From Cyprinodon diabolis (Eukaryota; Chordata; Actinopteri; Cyprinodontiformes; Cyprinodontidae), in NCBI GenBank assembly GCA_030533445.1, contig CM060080.1:22769377-22833376 (forward strand): a DNA stretch of 64,000 nucleotides. The letters are read 5' to 3'. The first letter of the stretch is position 1, and each line of letters opens with the position of its first letter. Of the stretch, positions 34,481 through 47,594 are shown piece by piece. The notes under the pieces are model-generated. The model ran no database searches. It saw only the letters and a program-made list of their open reading frames with translations, and was not told the origin of the DNA. The position numbers and the translations under genes were made by a program.

Positions 34481-37400
34481 GTTCTTTGTCTGATTCTCAC
34501 TGGCTTCCACAGAACAAATTTAATCTATTTTCTTTTCTATTTGATAAATGAGCCAATGTTACCCTTATGTTCTAGCAACCCTTGGAAAATTCAATTGGTC
34601 AGCAGCACATCCTTGTTTTCCAAGCCTTGTTTGCAGAAATCTGTATTGTAAAACAGAACCTATTTACTAGCTTATCCATGAAGCAAGGATATACATGGAG
34701 CCTTTGCATTAGTTTAGAAACTGCTTCTGTGAATCAGACAAGCATTGCAGCTTTAAGTTGCAGAACTTGCCATTTAAATTCTACTAGATGAGAGGTTTAA
34801 ATACTGAGCCTTTGTAAACATTTTAAATGTAGGATTTTGTGTATTCTATGAGTATACTGTAGTAACAACTTTACCGAAGTGACAGTAAAAGTCAGCTTTA
34901 TGGAAAAATGTACAGTCACTGGCTACCAACCGTGCTGCCAGTACTATGTCAGTTCTACCATGAAACTGTTAGATTTAGTTTTATATAAAAATAAAGTTAT
35001 TGCTTCCTTTACTTTCTGCGAATACAAAGACAGTTCTATGTTCCTTTTTAGTCTAAACACAGATCATCATATTCAACCAGATTTTTTTTTCCACCCAGCC
35101 TCCTTGTCTTTAAGGCAGCTGGCAAACCGATTATGTATGTCTGTTAAATTGGAAAAGGATTAATTTACATGTTGCAGTTTAACATGGTTTCTGGTGTAAT
35201 TTGATCAGATTGTTCTAGAACTTGTTAATCTGTTGCAGTACGATACTTTGCATCTCCTTTTAAACACCTGTTATTCTCAGAATTTATTTAATTAATTTAT
35301 AGGACATTAATAAAACTCTTTATCGACCAGCAGAATTGTTTTATATCTTGATCTAGTTCAAATACAAATACAGCTGGCGGGGTTGTTTTTTGTTGTTGTT
35401 TTTTTTTTTTTTTTTTTTTTTTGCTGCCTCTGTCCTAATCTTGTAATTAGAGCAGGTGGGGAGTAATGGCAAAGTTAGAAAAAGACATACACGGAGACTG
35501 CCAAGGCAGAGACATGAAACAACCAGCCACTGTGTGCTGGCACAAAGGAGAGAAGATCTGGAGTCCTTCTGTTTCTGTGCCAAAACAAGTTGAAATAGTT
35601 CTTTACATTTACACATTGTTTCTGAACTGCACCTGGATCATTCAAATTTCCAATGTGATGCAGATTTACATTTGCAGCAAATTACTATTGGTACCTAGAG
35701 ATGTTTCTACAAACCTTAATAAAATGCTTCTTATCTGTTTTTTTTCTTTTAATTTTTAGCTGGAATGTTTAAACAATAAACATCTGTAAGAAAAAAAAAG
35801 TATAAAACTAGAACTAGTGCACAAGTTTAAATATTTTTTATTTGGGTTTTTGTTTTGCTTGTCTACAGTCAGACTCAACACTAGACCTAAGAGGTTAAAA
35901 TGCATATACAGTAACTACAGCCCCAAGTTTTTGTAAACTTTTATGCAAATAAATCACTAATTAAAGAACAGAAGAAGAAAAAAACAGAGAAAGTAAAAGA
36001 AAAATTAAAGTGATTTATAAAGAAAAAGGTTTTATCAAGGTCCAGTTTAAATTGTTAACAAACAATCCAGAGGTAGTTTCCTCTTAATTGTTTCATTCTT
36101 ATGAACAGGGGCGAATCTAGAGGGGAGGTCAGGGGGGCCAGTGCCTATCTCTAAGACCATTTTACAGATATTTTCGTGTGTCTGAATGGGTTATTTCCCC
36201 TCTTTTATTACATTTACACTTATGTGATGTACTGTCTCCCATGTTTTTGGAGAAAACTGACCCAGCATAAAAACATCAGTATGAAAATTGTGTGAATTGA
36301 GCTGTAAGTTTTGCTGTAACTCTGCCCATGTACAGTAGGATGACCAGATGTCTTAATTTGTGAAGGACAGCGCTGCATTGTTTAATCCCTGTCCCACAAG
36401 TCAAAACAACTTTCCGAATTTGAGTGACTTAAATTGGAAAATAAGTTAACAGTAAGTAAAATATCCATAGGTACTTTTCCTAAATACAAAGACAGCAGAG
36501 CTGCAGCAGTCATCGTCAACAGAGCTGTGCCAGTAGCCCACATCATAACCAAGCTTGGCACAAACAGGTGAATTTTACTACAGAATTCGACGGAATATAT
36601 CTTTAAAGAAACTGAGATGCAGTCACACTAAAATACTGTGAACTGTGGAGGGGTTTATAACTAGGTTAGACCAGTGAAAGTCTCAAAATGCCTTTTTTAA
36701 AGTTTAACAAATTATTTTCCAATTTAAACCACACTAATATGATGTAAAGATAAATGTGTAAGAGTGAGTCGCAAAAGAAAGGCACAGCTGAAAACCCTGT
36801 GTCTGTCCTGCTTTGATCTTTAAACGCCTCCTAACTGTGCCATGTTGTTGTATTTGTTTTAGATCTGGTAACCTTATACCCATGTCCAGATTACATTTTT
36901 GTAAACTCTTGATCCATGCTGTACATTTCTTCTCCTCCTCGGGCCACTGTGTATTAACATGCCCTAAATGTTTCTTTGAAAGCAGAACTACATACAGTGA
37001 CTGGGTTTTTAAACTTTTTTCTAACAATTTTTTTCAGTCTCAACTTTCTTTCTTTCTTTTTTTTATGAAACATCCAAGATCTCAGAGTCAAGTTATTAAA
37101 AGTGCTTTGTCACATCACTGACTACCTGTGCCCACTCACAGCTGCAAAGTGAAAATGTCTTATGGCTCATTGATTTTCAGAAAAGGTAAAATGAAAGTGA
37201 CTGTGCAGGTGACCCGGCTCAATTCTGTGCCACCTCAACCAAACATCTCCCACTACTGAGGTCCTGAAGCTCTTTAGGAGACACACTGTGTGCTGGAGCA
37301 CTGCAAAACCTCAGCAGAGTCCTCAGCTCACCTAATTATGTGCAGCTTTTCGCTTTGCAGTTTCAGGATGAAAAATGACAGAGAAGCAACTATTTAGTTT

Positions 37401-38826
37401 CTTTCTTTCTTTCTTTTTTAATGAAATTATCTGTTCAACTGGAAAGAAAAAATAATCATAATCTACATAGGATTTAATGCCATATGCAATGAAATGCCTA
37501 TGCATCCAGTGACTTTATGTTCATTGACTGGTTTCATATCATTACAAACACTATCATGTAAAAAAAAAAAAAAAAAAAGAAATGAAAAGAAATGATGTAA
37601 AAAAAAAATAAAATAAAAAAAAGAAGGTTATTGGATCTGAGCAGTGTTCTCTGCTATGTGACTACCAATTGTGTCCAAACTTTAACCACCCAATCCTGCA
37701 GGTGGTGCAGTGAAAATGCATCATGTCAGTCCTAACCAAATAGACCAAATAAGAAACAGTGCAGCGTCCTAAAGATATCAAATGGACTAATTCTAATTTA
37801 TTCTACAGAGATAAAAAAAAATTGATCCCTTAAAAAATCCTGAATTTGTAAGCACCATAAGAGCACTAACAAACCCTGATGACAGCCTTCACAGAGCGGC
37901 TAGAGGCGCCTTCCGGTTACAGTGGTAGAGCAGCACCTTTTTTTAGGCGGCCAGAATGGAGGGAGGCAATCTTAGGGGAGTCCACAGACTATAAAAAGGA
38001 ATTTCTTTCTCTATTGGGAGATTGAGTTTTTTAAACACTAAACATATTTAAGCAAGTGTTGAAGAATTCGGAAAAGTTTCTTGTTGGAATTTTAAATGCA
38101 ACTCAATTATTGAATATAAGGTGTTTGTTATTAATTAATACATTAAGTAATTCATATAAAGGTCTACACATCTGGAAACATTGAAAACGAATCTGTTCTA
38201 TTTATTGTGTGGTTTGACAAGAGAGTTGCAATAAAACCATGTAGATGTGATCATGATTCTTGTTTATACTCAAAGGAAAAACAAGATGTTTCGGCATTTA
38301 TTATTTTCTACATTGACAGTGTTCAACTGTAAAATAGATATGAAGCTGAAAAATAATGCTTTTCATGTTGCATTTACTTAAAGTTCAATTCTTCTTAGGC
38401 ATTTTTTTTTATTTTATTTGAGGTAGAGTTTTATCTAACTTCATATAATCTTGTTTAAGTGATTTTTACTTCTTTTTTTTTCATCATTTCCACCAAATAC
38501 TGTGACATGTCAATCATGTCACAGCATAAAAGGTAGAAGATTCAGGCTCCATATTTCCTCAACGTTATGTATTTCTTCACAATAATTTATTTGTGGGGGA
38601 AAAAACGTCTTAATTAGAAATCCAATTATAAAGTATTAGATGGATCTGGCTTGTGGGCCCATGTCTATCCTGAGGCTAAGCCAGCTTTGTTCCTCTGCAA
38701 CTTGTTGAAATACATTTCACAATTCATATGTAGCATGTACATGTATATATTATGACCAGTGTAGTTGGAGAAAATCTGATTTAAATTCTAACTAAATTTA
38801 AATTGTTTGTTTTTTGGAAATATGTA
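34481..38826. other. Non-coding stretch with simple repeats
   Basis: A run of 24 T lies at 35399-35422 and an A-rich tract at 37560-37624. The segment 36106-36150 (GGGGCGAATCTAGAGGGGAG) looks like the start of a common fish repeat whose remainder I could not follow. No coding sequence is supported. Confidence 0.4.
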
Positions 38827-38987
38827 CACTGAAAAAAATAATGCAACCGTCTTTGACATTTAATCATATTTAGTTACTTTAACACAATTGTTTCATATTA
38901 GCAGGGTAGGACATAAAAACAATTGAGTTAAAGTAACTAAATATGATTAAGTAAATGCCAAAAGCGGTTGCATTATTTTTTTCAGTG
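38827..38987. mobile_element. Foldback MITE (CACTGAAAAAAATAATGCAA ends)
   Basis: 161 bp with nearly full-length inverted symmetry. CACTGAAAAAAATAATGCAA, then TTAATCATATTTAGTTACTT and TTAACACAATTGTT are mirrored as AACAATTGAGTTAA, AAGTAACTAAATATGATTAA and TTGCATTATTTTTTTCAGTG. The arms are about 65-70 bases around a short centre. No open frame is present. The target duplication is unclear (TA on the left, AT on the right), so the superfamily is not assigned. Confidence 0.85.
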
Positions 38988-40184
38988 ATATATCTATGAT
39001 ATCATTACTCAACTGTGGGAAAAGGAGCAGATGAAATGCATCACTAAAAGAGCAAACTAAAATTCCCATTCAGGCTGTCCATGAGAGAGCAACATGTAGC
39101 AGAGTGCAAAGTTCCCCCAGCGACCAGCTCGCTCCCTTTGTGCCACATCATTGTCTCCTGTTAATGATTAGCTCCTGTGCTTTTGTCCACCCCAGTTTGA
39201 GTCAATTGGCAGTTGCCACACAAGCCACATACACAGAGAGCTAGAAGGGAAAACACTCTAAGCTTCCAGCACTGTGGGGTTATCAGAGAAAACATGCACC
39301 ATGGTATCAGCAGCCACACAATCTGTTGAGCACCGGAGGCCTTGTTGAGGTTTTGAAAAAAAAAATTTCTGAACGTCTTCATCCTGGATAATCAAACTAA
39401 ACTCTAAACGCGGCCCCTTTCTTTTTGTTGTTTAATTTTTAACTCTGTTTTAAATGAAAAGGCTTCACCTTTCATCTCCCCCTGATCACTTCCCCGGGGG
39501 GCTTGGAGTGAGAGGAATGCAAGTGGAGGGGAGGGGAGGGCACTGGTTTGTGTATCAGTGTGTCTGTGTGAATGCTTGTGTTTGTCTGTGCTGTGAGAAT
39601 TCATTAGATGTTAGGCAGTTTCAGGGGTGTTGGGAGAAGTTTTGTTTTTCCTATTAACATGAGGAGTTGTGGGAAGCTCTGTGTGTGTGTGTGAAGGGGT
39701 CATTTGGTCAGTTTGCCCATCAGTACTTGAGCTGTCTGAGTTAGCATTCTCACCATCTGTATGACCTCTCCTCCTGACCGGCTGGCTTTTGTTCCCCAGC
39801 TTAGTTCCCTCCCTTTAACATCTCTCATGTGGCACTGTAGTCTGAAGGGTCGCCAAGCCCGGTCTTCATCATCATCAGTCACCTCTCCTCTTCATTACAG
39901 CTTGTTTTTTCACTATAACACATTCCCATGATGCTGAGCACTGATGCAGTCTGCCAGGACTAATTGGGTAGGAGAATTTCGGGGAACCTGCTAAAAGGAA
40001 TCCATTTAAGGTAGTAATTTACAAATAAATCTCATAAAAATGCTTAGAGTTCACTGTTATGTCTTTTGTGTTATTCTGTCCAACTAGTAAAAAAAGGAAT
40101 ATTAGTTCTTAGATTTAAATAAGTGTGAAATGTTTTCCCCAAAGGGTATAGCTAATAATTTATCTCTAGAAGTTTATAAAAACG
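38988..40184. other. Non-coding stretch, nothing recognised
   Basis: No supported gene. GT-rich patches lie near 39540-39700. Confidence 0.4.
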
Positions 40185-40547
40185 GAGCTGCACGGTGGAA
40201 CAGTGGGTTGCACTGTTTCCTTGCAGTAAGAAGATTCGGAGTTTGATTCTTGGCCTAGGTTCTTTTTGTATGGAGTTTGCATGTTCTCTCTTTCCATGCA
40301 TGGGTTCTCTCTGGGTACTCTGGGTTCCTCCCACAGTCCACAAACATGACTGTTAGGTTCATTGGCATCTCTAAATTATCCTTAGGTGTGAGTGTGTGTG
40401 CATGGTTGTATATCTTTGTGTGACTTTGTATAGCCATGGGACAGACTGGCGACCTGTACAGGGTGTGCCCCATCTCGCCCGTGGACTGCTGGAGATACTG
40501 GCCCCAGCGTGACCCTGACAGAATAAGTCGGAGAAGATTGATGGCTT
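40185..40547 (+). mobile_element. tRNA-derived SINE (fish AFC-like type)
   Basis: The head GAGCTGCACGGTGGAACAGT...GTTGCACTGTTTCC and a degenerate B box GAGTTTGATTC (40240-40250) are followed by GGAGTTTGCATGTTCTC, GGGTTCCTCCCACAGTCCA, GACTGGCGACCTGTACAGG and a GAATAAG...GAAGATTGATGG tail. This order is diagnostic of a widespread tRNA-SINE of spiny-rayed fish. The copy is full length but diverged. Confidence 0.85.
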
Positions 40548-40734
40548 CATAGATTTTATTTAAATCAGGATCCTGTTGACCATCATTAGATTTTCAAAGC
40601 TATTTAAAAAAGATAATTCAATCATACAGTCAGATTGGTGAAACGGTTTCTAGCTGATTGTGTTGAGATGCAGTTGAATTTGTAGGACGATCCTTCTGGA
40701 CGAATCAAAACCTGGTCCTCACTAGATACACCAA

Positions 40735-41045
40735 TACATTGGTCTATATTTTTCCCTGATATTAGTGTGTTTTTTATATATCAGTATTGGTTTATTCATA
40801 AGAAAATTAAGCAGCCATGCCATAAAATCATTTGGAGTGCATGCATTGTCCCTCCCCTTAATTTCCTTTCAATTTTCAATGTTTTGCTTGATTTGATAAT
40901 AGCGATGTTTTTTGCTTAAATTAAGAATTGTGTAATAATTGTTATCATTGTGCCGTTTTATTATATAAACGGAAGAAGAAAAGGAATATCAGGTATAAAA
41001 ATCGGCCTAAACATATCGGCAGCACATATCGGGGATCCATTTGAC
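40735..41045 (+). repeat. Possible MITE with ATCGG-rich end
   Basis: The right part contains AAAATCGGCC, ACATATCGGCAGC and ACATATCGGGG, a pattern common at hAT-type repeat ends. The left part is CAATACATTGGTC...CCTGATATTAG. Evidence is weak and borders are approximate. Confidence 0.25.
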
Positions 41046-41449
41046 TGATGTGGAAATAATCAGAATTAAATCAACTTTGAAGAACCTGTATCACCCAATC
41101 TCTAGCCCTCATTACATACAGCAAGATGAGGATGGATTTATGTGTGTGTGTTATGGGCTCACATCTCCCCAATGTTCATCATGCTTGCCCCCAGGATTTA
41201 TGTTTAATTTTCCTTCAATTAATAACTAACATATCCATCCAACATCATCACCCATTCATATCAAAATAACCAATATTACTGACTTCACAAACCAATCGGT
41301 TTTAAGTTTCATTGAAATAAATACCCGTAAACCATTCTGTCTGCTCATATGTGTCTATTTTAAGTGCTTACCACTAATATCTAAACTGCCACATTCAGAC
41401 CATATGAGAAAATCTGATCTTAACATTCACCAAACAGCAACGTCAACCA

Positions 41450-41800
41450 GATGACGCAGAGGCAGTCGATCCTTTTTTTCCAGGTAAATCATGATGTGTT
41501 GACAGATTGCCATAAATCGTGTAGAAGGAGGCAGTCCTACAACCTGTGCGACAGCGGCACACTTCCTGGGCCTCCTGATGGTCACTTAGCAGTGGGCTGC
41601 TTTACTTTACGGTGCCATAAAGCAGCTTACTCAAAACACAGTTTTATGAGATGACAGTAATTAGCGGGTTGTTTAAAGGTTTGTTGGGTGCAATCACATC
41701 TATCCTGATGGCAGTGATTAGCCCAGCGGCTGCAGTACACTGCAGATTAAATGGGTGTTAATGGTAATTCTGTGTAATTGCTTAAAGCGGTTGTAAGGAC
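41450..41800. promoter_or_regulatory. Candidate conserved non-coding element
   Basis: A compact block of moderate GC content without frame or repeat signature. It is dense in homeodomain-type sites: GCCATAAATCG (41511), GATGACAGTAATTAGC (41650-41665) and GATTAGCCC (41717). This composition is what vertebrate developmental enhancers look like. It is an inference from motif density only. Confidence 0.3.
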
Positions 41801-42639
41801 AGCAGCAAAACAAACAAAAGAAAGATGTGTTGTTGGATGAAGCAACCAGCAGTAAATAAATAAAGCAGCCAGTTTCCCTTTGGGGCGGTGAACTCCAGAA
41901 GGCAATCCTTAAACTGTTTAACATTTTTGGGTATGTCTGTACAAGCTTCATACACATGGAGATTTGACCCAGTTTTTTTGCAAATGATCAGTCAGATTGA
42001 CTGTGATGTTATTATTACTGATTGACCAATTAGGATAAACATCACAGAACATTTCACTGGTTCCTTCAACAAGTAGTTTTGCGTATAATTAGTTTAAAAA
42101 CCATTTAGACTAAATCTTAGGCCAAGCAGAATTCTCGGGAAAATAATATTTTCTTAATAGATTAATGCAAAAAAGCAAAGTTCAACTTGGTTGTTTATAA
42201 AGGATGTATGAAAATTACTATTACTAAACACAATGTGGAAATAATAAAATCATGTTGATTACAATCCAATATAAATCGAATTTCAGGGCTAAATCAAAGC
42301 CCAGACCTCGTCCTGACTGAAAGGCTTTAGACGACATGCGGGACTGCGCCAAAAATTCGGCAAACTAATGTAATTAGACGAAAGAGAGAGGAACAACTTC
42401 CCCAACATTGACATGATGTATGATGAAGCTCATCAAAAACACATATATTTGATAAATTAGGGATGTAAAAAAAATATTGCAATATTTCAGTAGATCTGTA
42501 TTCATTAAAATCACAAAACTGCATTAATGCATCAGACGATATTGGTATTGATTAAAAATTTAACTGAGTAGTTTTCAAAAGTTAAAATGTATTTGTAGGC
42601 AAACATCCACTTCATTCTTATTTAATATAAGCCTTAAAC

Positions 42640-43085
42640 CTCCGGCCACTAGCTGGCAGTGCACCAGTCATAGACGAAATTTTGATTTCAGAAGTTGGGG
42701 CGGACGCAAATTTTTTTTTATATAACTAACTTCAGTGTGTTTGACCATGCAATTACAGACTCAATGGCGCATCAGATGTTTCTAGTGTGCTTCTCCTGAG
42801 TGACAGTGGTGACAGCCACTCACACAAGAAAAAACGGTGGGCCAATCAGGAGCTTGTGGGCGGTCTAAACTCAAGGAAGCAGGCTTCAGCTAGAGCTGTG
42901 GTTTTCCATTTGGTCCTAGTGCTCCGCGAATGTCTGTGTACTGTAGCGTTACATTATTTTTCAACAATAATCAATATCAAATTTAAAATTTAATCAAAAT
43001 CAATAAAAAGTCTAGGGGACAAAAACGGATGTTTGAAAAAGTGCAGGGGACATGTCCCCCCCAAAATTACGCCCATGGCACAAGT
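42640..43085 (+). repeat. Probable DNA-transposon-derived repeat
   Basis: The start CCACTAGCTGGCAGTGCACCA and end GGGACATGTCCCCCCCAAAA...TTACGCCCATGG are phrases seen at the ends of dispersed fish repeats. The interior includes GGTGGGCCAATCAGGAGC, a CCAAT-type box. Terminal symmetry and target duplication were not resolved. Confidence 0.35.
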
Positions 43086-44395
43086 TCATTAGCCTGTTAT
43101 TTAGGCTAATGGCTGCTCTGCAGCTTTATAATAGGCTGAAAATCAAAATACTTCATCTTTATTTATCATTCTTTATTCGTGATGCATATGATCCAATTTC
43201 CAAATTCTAGCCATTTCATGTCACCCTATTTATGCTGAATGTGGAACTATAAGATGTTTAATCAGGGATTTTTCCCCCAGCTTTTTTCAATGACTGCAGA
43301 TTTACACTAAATCACCCATAATGCTTTTCAACATTTAATCTTTTGAAATATTTTCAACTGTCACCAATCTAAACTGTGTTTTGTTTTGTTTTTTAATTAT
43401 ACAAATATTTCCAAGTTATGATAAAAGGTGTTCTTATTAACGTGTTTGGAAGCAGGATAATCAGGGTTGCTGTTCTGGTCCAGGGAGGTTCCTGAAGGAG
43501 ACAAAAAGAGACACCTCTACATCACTACATGCCTTCAGCGGAGCCGTGAGGAGGTCCAGAGAAGCCACGGTTCTGCCCTGCATCCAGTGTTTGTCCTGCT
43601 GAAAGTGAGAGGTGTAGCGGACCGCGGCGCACGCCAAAAGCGTCAAACTTGCAACATTCATGTCAATGTACACGTACATGAATTTCAAAATAAAAGCCAC
43701 CATGCACCGAGAGGGATTTATTGGAGGACTTCTGTACAATCGTGTTGAATTGTTTTGATTATGATCATCCTTTGACTATTATTATTGATAGTATAGTTGT
43801 TGCTCTAAGAATTATTTTTTTTACTGTTTTCGGGAATATTAAATAAGTGACAAAAGTTAGCGCAGGCAAGATTAGAAATAAATACATTGTTGCAACGATT
43901 ACATTGTGCAGACATGTATGAATCTAATAATATAAAGAGTCAATTAACTTAAAAAGGACTAAATTATTAAAAATATTTAACTGCCATTGTTTTTGAGGTG
44001 CAGCATTGGATCATAATAGATCAAAAAGGAGAAAATAAAACTGATCTTTGGCAGCATGTTCCTGTATTTGACCACACAAATACGCTTGCATCAAATCCAA
44101 TGTGAACCTACTTTAACTGTTTTTATGCTTGTCCTCCTGCTGCAAGTTTGCTCTTTGAAATAATTGCGGCCCATTGTAGCCCCTAAAAGGTTTATTTTTT
44201 TCTTCTGCAATACTGGAATGGATGAAATTCAACTCCTCAACAAACAAACAAACAAAAAAACTGAAATGTTCGAGATTTCCTTTTGTTTTATTTATTTTAC
44301 AGAATCAGCCCAAACTTTACTGATGCTGCAAACAGTTGGGACTGGCCTAGTCTGTAGGTTGTAGATGCCGATCATTTATTTTGTAAGGATGTAAC
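43086..44395. other. Non-coding stretch upstream of the CpG-rich block
   Basis: AT-rich, with one less AT-rich patch at 43450-43740 that has open frames on both strands but no recognised protein or splice pair. Confidence 0.35.
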
Positions 44396-44940
44396 GGAAG
44401 TGTCACCCGCGTCTGAACCAAGAGGACTTTTTAACACCTCACCAACTCCCACTACATGACAGGGGAGCAGTCAGGGGAGCCTCACCAGTCGGAGTTGGCT
44501 GTCCAGTGGCAAAGTAGCGCGCGAGAGCAATCCTCTCAGACTAGAAGCGGAGGAACCGCGTTCGGAGGAGCCAAGTTGCCCTCGTGCGCACGTTCCCGTC
44601 TCCCACTTCTTTACGCGTGCATGGGACGCTGGTCGTGTTTTTGGAGCGTTTGGACCATTTGAGCCGCTGCGCGCGGAGACGAGCTGGATGTAGACGAAGA
44701 CAAGCTGCTGGTGGTGGCAGCGCGAGCTCAGTTTCTGTAAAGTCGTGAGGAGCGCGCAGGGTTCTGCTTTTGGGTTTTTATAGTTTGTCCTCAGAGCGAC
44801 TGAAACTGAACAAATCGGTGGATTTTTTTTAATTATTTTTTTTTACAAGTTTTTGGTGATTAAAGGTTTTATTCTGATACAATTTGGTGGACTCCTGGGA
44901 CCCCGCAGACTAGAGTTTCTGCCAAAACTGAATCACTAAG
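44396..44940 (+). promoter_or_regulatory. CpG-rich promoter and non-coding first exon of a plus-strand gene
   Basis: This is the most CpG-dense part of the window (for example GTAGCGCGCGAGAG at 44513 and GCTGCGCGCGGAGACG at 44665). That is typical of a vertebrate CpG-island promoter. The right border is an ideal splice donor: CACTAAG at 44934-44940 followed by GTAAGG. The last 100 bases are T-rich and lack a long frame, consistent with 5' UTR. A 68-codon frame at 44456-44662 would act as an upstream open frame if transcription starts left of it. No TATA box stands out and the start site cannot be fixed. The next exon is most likely 52765-52995. Confidence 0.6.
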
Positions 44941-46084
44941 GTAAGGTTATTATTATTTTTAATTATTTATTTATTTGTATGTTAAAACCCTTCTTTATTT
45001 CCTTGTACCGGGATTGTGACATTTCGGTGCTCTTATGACTCAGTCATGTAGGCTACAGTATAAATTGTCCTGCGCAACTCCGATTCCAACTTGAATTTAC
45101 ATGATCAGAAGCGCACTAATGAAGCGTCAGGCTCCTTTCTCACTCCGAGCGCATTTAACGCGTCAATATCAACATGTACAGTTAAGGTTTCAATCAAGAT
45201 TCCTGCGGCTTTTTGATTTTGTGTTAAGCTGAATGAAATTTGGATGTAGGTTTTAAAATGCGCACCAAACCCATCCACGAGATTTTGCTTCATGATGATT
45301 TATTGGAGTCTAGAGTAGCCTTCTTTGACAGTTCGTGGAAATAACTTAAAGTTCACTGATTCCAGAAAAATCCTGGAAAACGCTTGAACCACGGATGGAG
45401 GTACATGGGAATGTGGTTGGACTTTACGCGCGTTAGGAGTCCAATCAGAGGAAATATTTTATGTTCTTTATGTGCAATAAAGATAAGTCCCCCTTCCATT
45501 CACAATAATTACATCTTATCTCTAGCAATAATGTTAAGAAAGAGTGCAATAAAACGGCGTGGCATGCTCCACTTGGTGACTGAGGCTGCTGTCTCCTCTC
45601 TGCAGCGGTGACGTCTTCTCCGGAGCCCCTGGCCCCCCACTCCCCTCTCTGATTCTCCGATGTTGATCCAATCTGAAATTTCTCCAGAAAGCAGAGCAAT
45701 ATTTTCTGTATTTTTTTTATTTTTTATGTTTTTTAACGTGGGGCCGCAGCATGAACAAGAAAGCAGTTTAATATAATCTGCATTTATTTAAAGTGTATAT
45801 ATTTATATGATTTTGTTAATAACAACCAAACAAAACAAAAAAAACTTTAGAATGAACTGCCCTCCCCCCCAAAAAAATGTATATTTTTATTGGATATTTA
45901 CTCAAATTCGTTAATGGTTTCTCTAATAGATTATTTTTGTCTCATATTTTGTTCATATGGTTCATCTTAGATACAGGTGTTGATTCTTATCAGCAAGTGC
46001 AGAACATGCAGCTTAATCAGCAAAAGAGATAAACTGATATTGTGATTTGTGATTTTTTTTTTTAAGTTATAAGTAATAGTTTTA

Positions 46085-46290
46085 AGATGCACAGCAAAAC
46101 CTGATCTAAAAATAAGTAAAACTTCCCTAAATTTGAGCAGTTATTTTGCAAGTGGAATGAGCATTTCCACCCTGAAAATAAGAGGATTAGATGTTATGCA
46201 CCTAAATAAGATTTTTTATTTTAAGCGTAGCTTGTCTATTCCATTCGCAAATTGTTTTACTTGCCTCCTCAAAACAAGGGAAAATACACT
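46085..46290 (+). repeat. Possible MITE with AAAATAAG motifs
   Basis: Phrases CTAAAAATAAGTAAAACTT, GAAAATAAGAGGATTAGAT and CACCTAAATAAGATTTTTTA resemble a common fish interspersed repeat. No second copy is present here and the ends are unclear. Confidence 0.3.
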
Positions 46291-47159
46291 TTCATCCTCT
46301 ATGCAACACATCAGCCCATTTCTTCTCAATGCTGAAACAACTTCCTTAAATGTTCCTAAGCCTATAATCAAGGAACTGGTTTAAAAGCTGCAGTAATCGA
46401 TGCACAGGGAAAAGTTTCATGGCTGCAGAGCATCCCTTCAGTCAGGTTGTTTGATCAGAATCAAGCTTTTCATCCATGTTAATAAGAAACAAAAATTACC
46501 ATTAGTTGTGATTAAGACCTGAAGTGTCACTAAAACAGTAATATTTTCTTGGCAAGATTGTAAATATATATTTATTTACACAAATAAAAAGCAAAAAAGG
46601 AATATGAACTAAGGTCTACCAACTAAAGTTTTTGCACATCTAAAATGTGTTCAGCTCTCGCTGTTATGCTGTTCTGTTCATCTGGTTTGTAACCCCATGT
46701 TGAAGAATAAAACAATATGAGGCTGTGTTTGTCTTAAGGGCATACAATGCTGAAATTGATAAATGTGTGAATCTGTGAACTTTCCTCTCGCTGCCACAGT
46801 TATGATATGCCGTTCATTGGTAATGACTGCCTCAGGGTTAGGAGGCTCCGCTTGCTAGTCTTACTTTAGTATAGATCAATCTAAATCTGGATACATACTG
46901 AAATTCTTTCTGCAGCACAGAAAGTTTCTCAAACTAAAGTTACGGTACATGAATTTTCATAGCTTTTATTAGGTTCATATATTCTTGCTTCATACGACCT
47001 GTATGAAAATATAAACCTAATTGTTTGGGTAATCTTTGAGTCAGTTCAAAATTAATGCAAATTCTGTTCAGGAAAAGGTGCATGTAAGAATCATTAGTGA
47101 ACTTTACAAACTAAAATCATGATAGAAATTCAGTTCATTTTAGGGACTAAAATGTAATA

Positions 47160-47420
47160 TTCTTTATATTAAGTTCCTCTTTTGCTTTGATTAGAATTAG
47201 AGTTGATCCAACAGCAAAAAGCGACAGGCTCATGGTCTCTATATGAGTCAGGGATGCTGCAGCTGCAAAATGAATGTGCAGAGGATAATAGTTTAACTAA
47301 TGCTGTAAATGAATTGCACGTATTGACCCGAGGAACACTGCCTGCCAGTCTGCTCAGACACATTCGGCCTCCAAATGAGAAACTAATTGCCTCTTTTTAT
47401 GACTGAAATTGCTTTAAGAC
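47160..47420. promoter_or_regulatory. Candidate conserved non-coding element in intron 1
   Basis: Moderate-GC block free of repeats and low-complexity runs, with octamer- and homeodomain-like sites (ATGAATGTGCAG, TAAATGAATTGCACG, GAAACTAATTGCC). The overlapping open frames on both strands share no protein features. Confidence 0.25.
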
Positions 47421-47594
47421 TATCATCTAGCTTGTAGTTATGGCGCCTCCATTTTTTTTCTTTTATTTTCAAATTAAATGGCCTCAGCTTTTTTTAATCA
47501 TAAGAAACAATGCTGAACTGTTTCATAAACTCTGATTTTCACGCACAAAGGGATGTGACAGAATTCAGGAGTTTTATTTTGCTGTCTGCTTTCT

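Noticed and set aside
40185..40260. Possible tRNA gene at the SINE head
   Set aside because: Degenerate A and B boxes and a typical SINE body follow.
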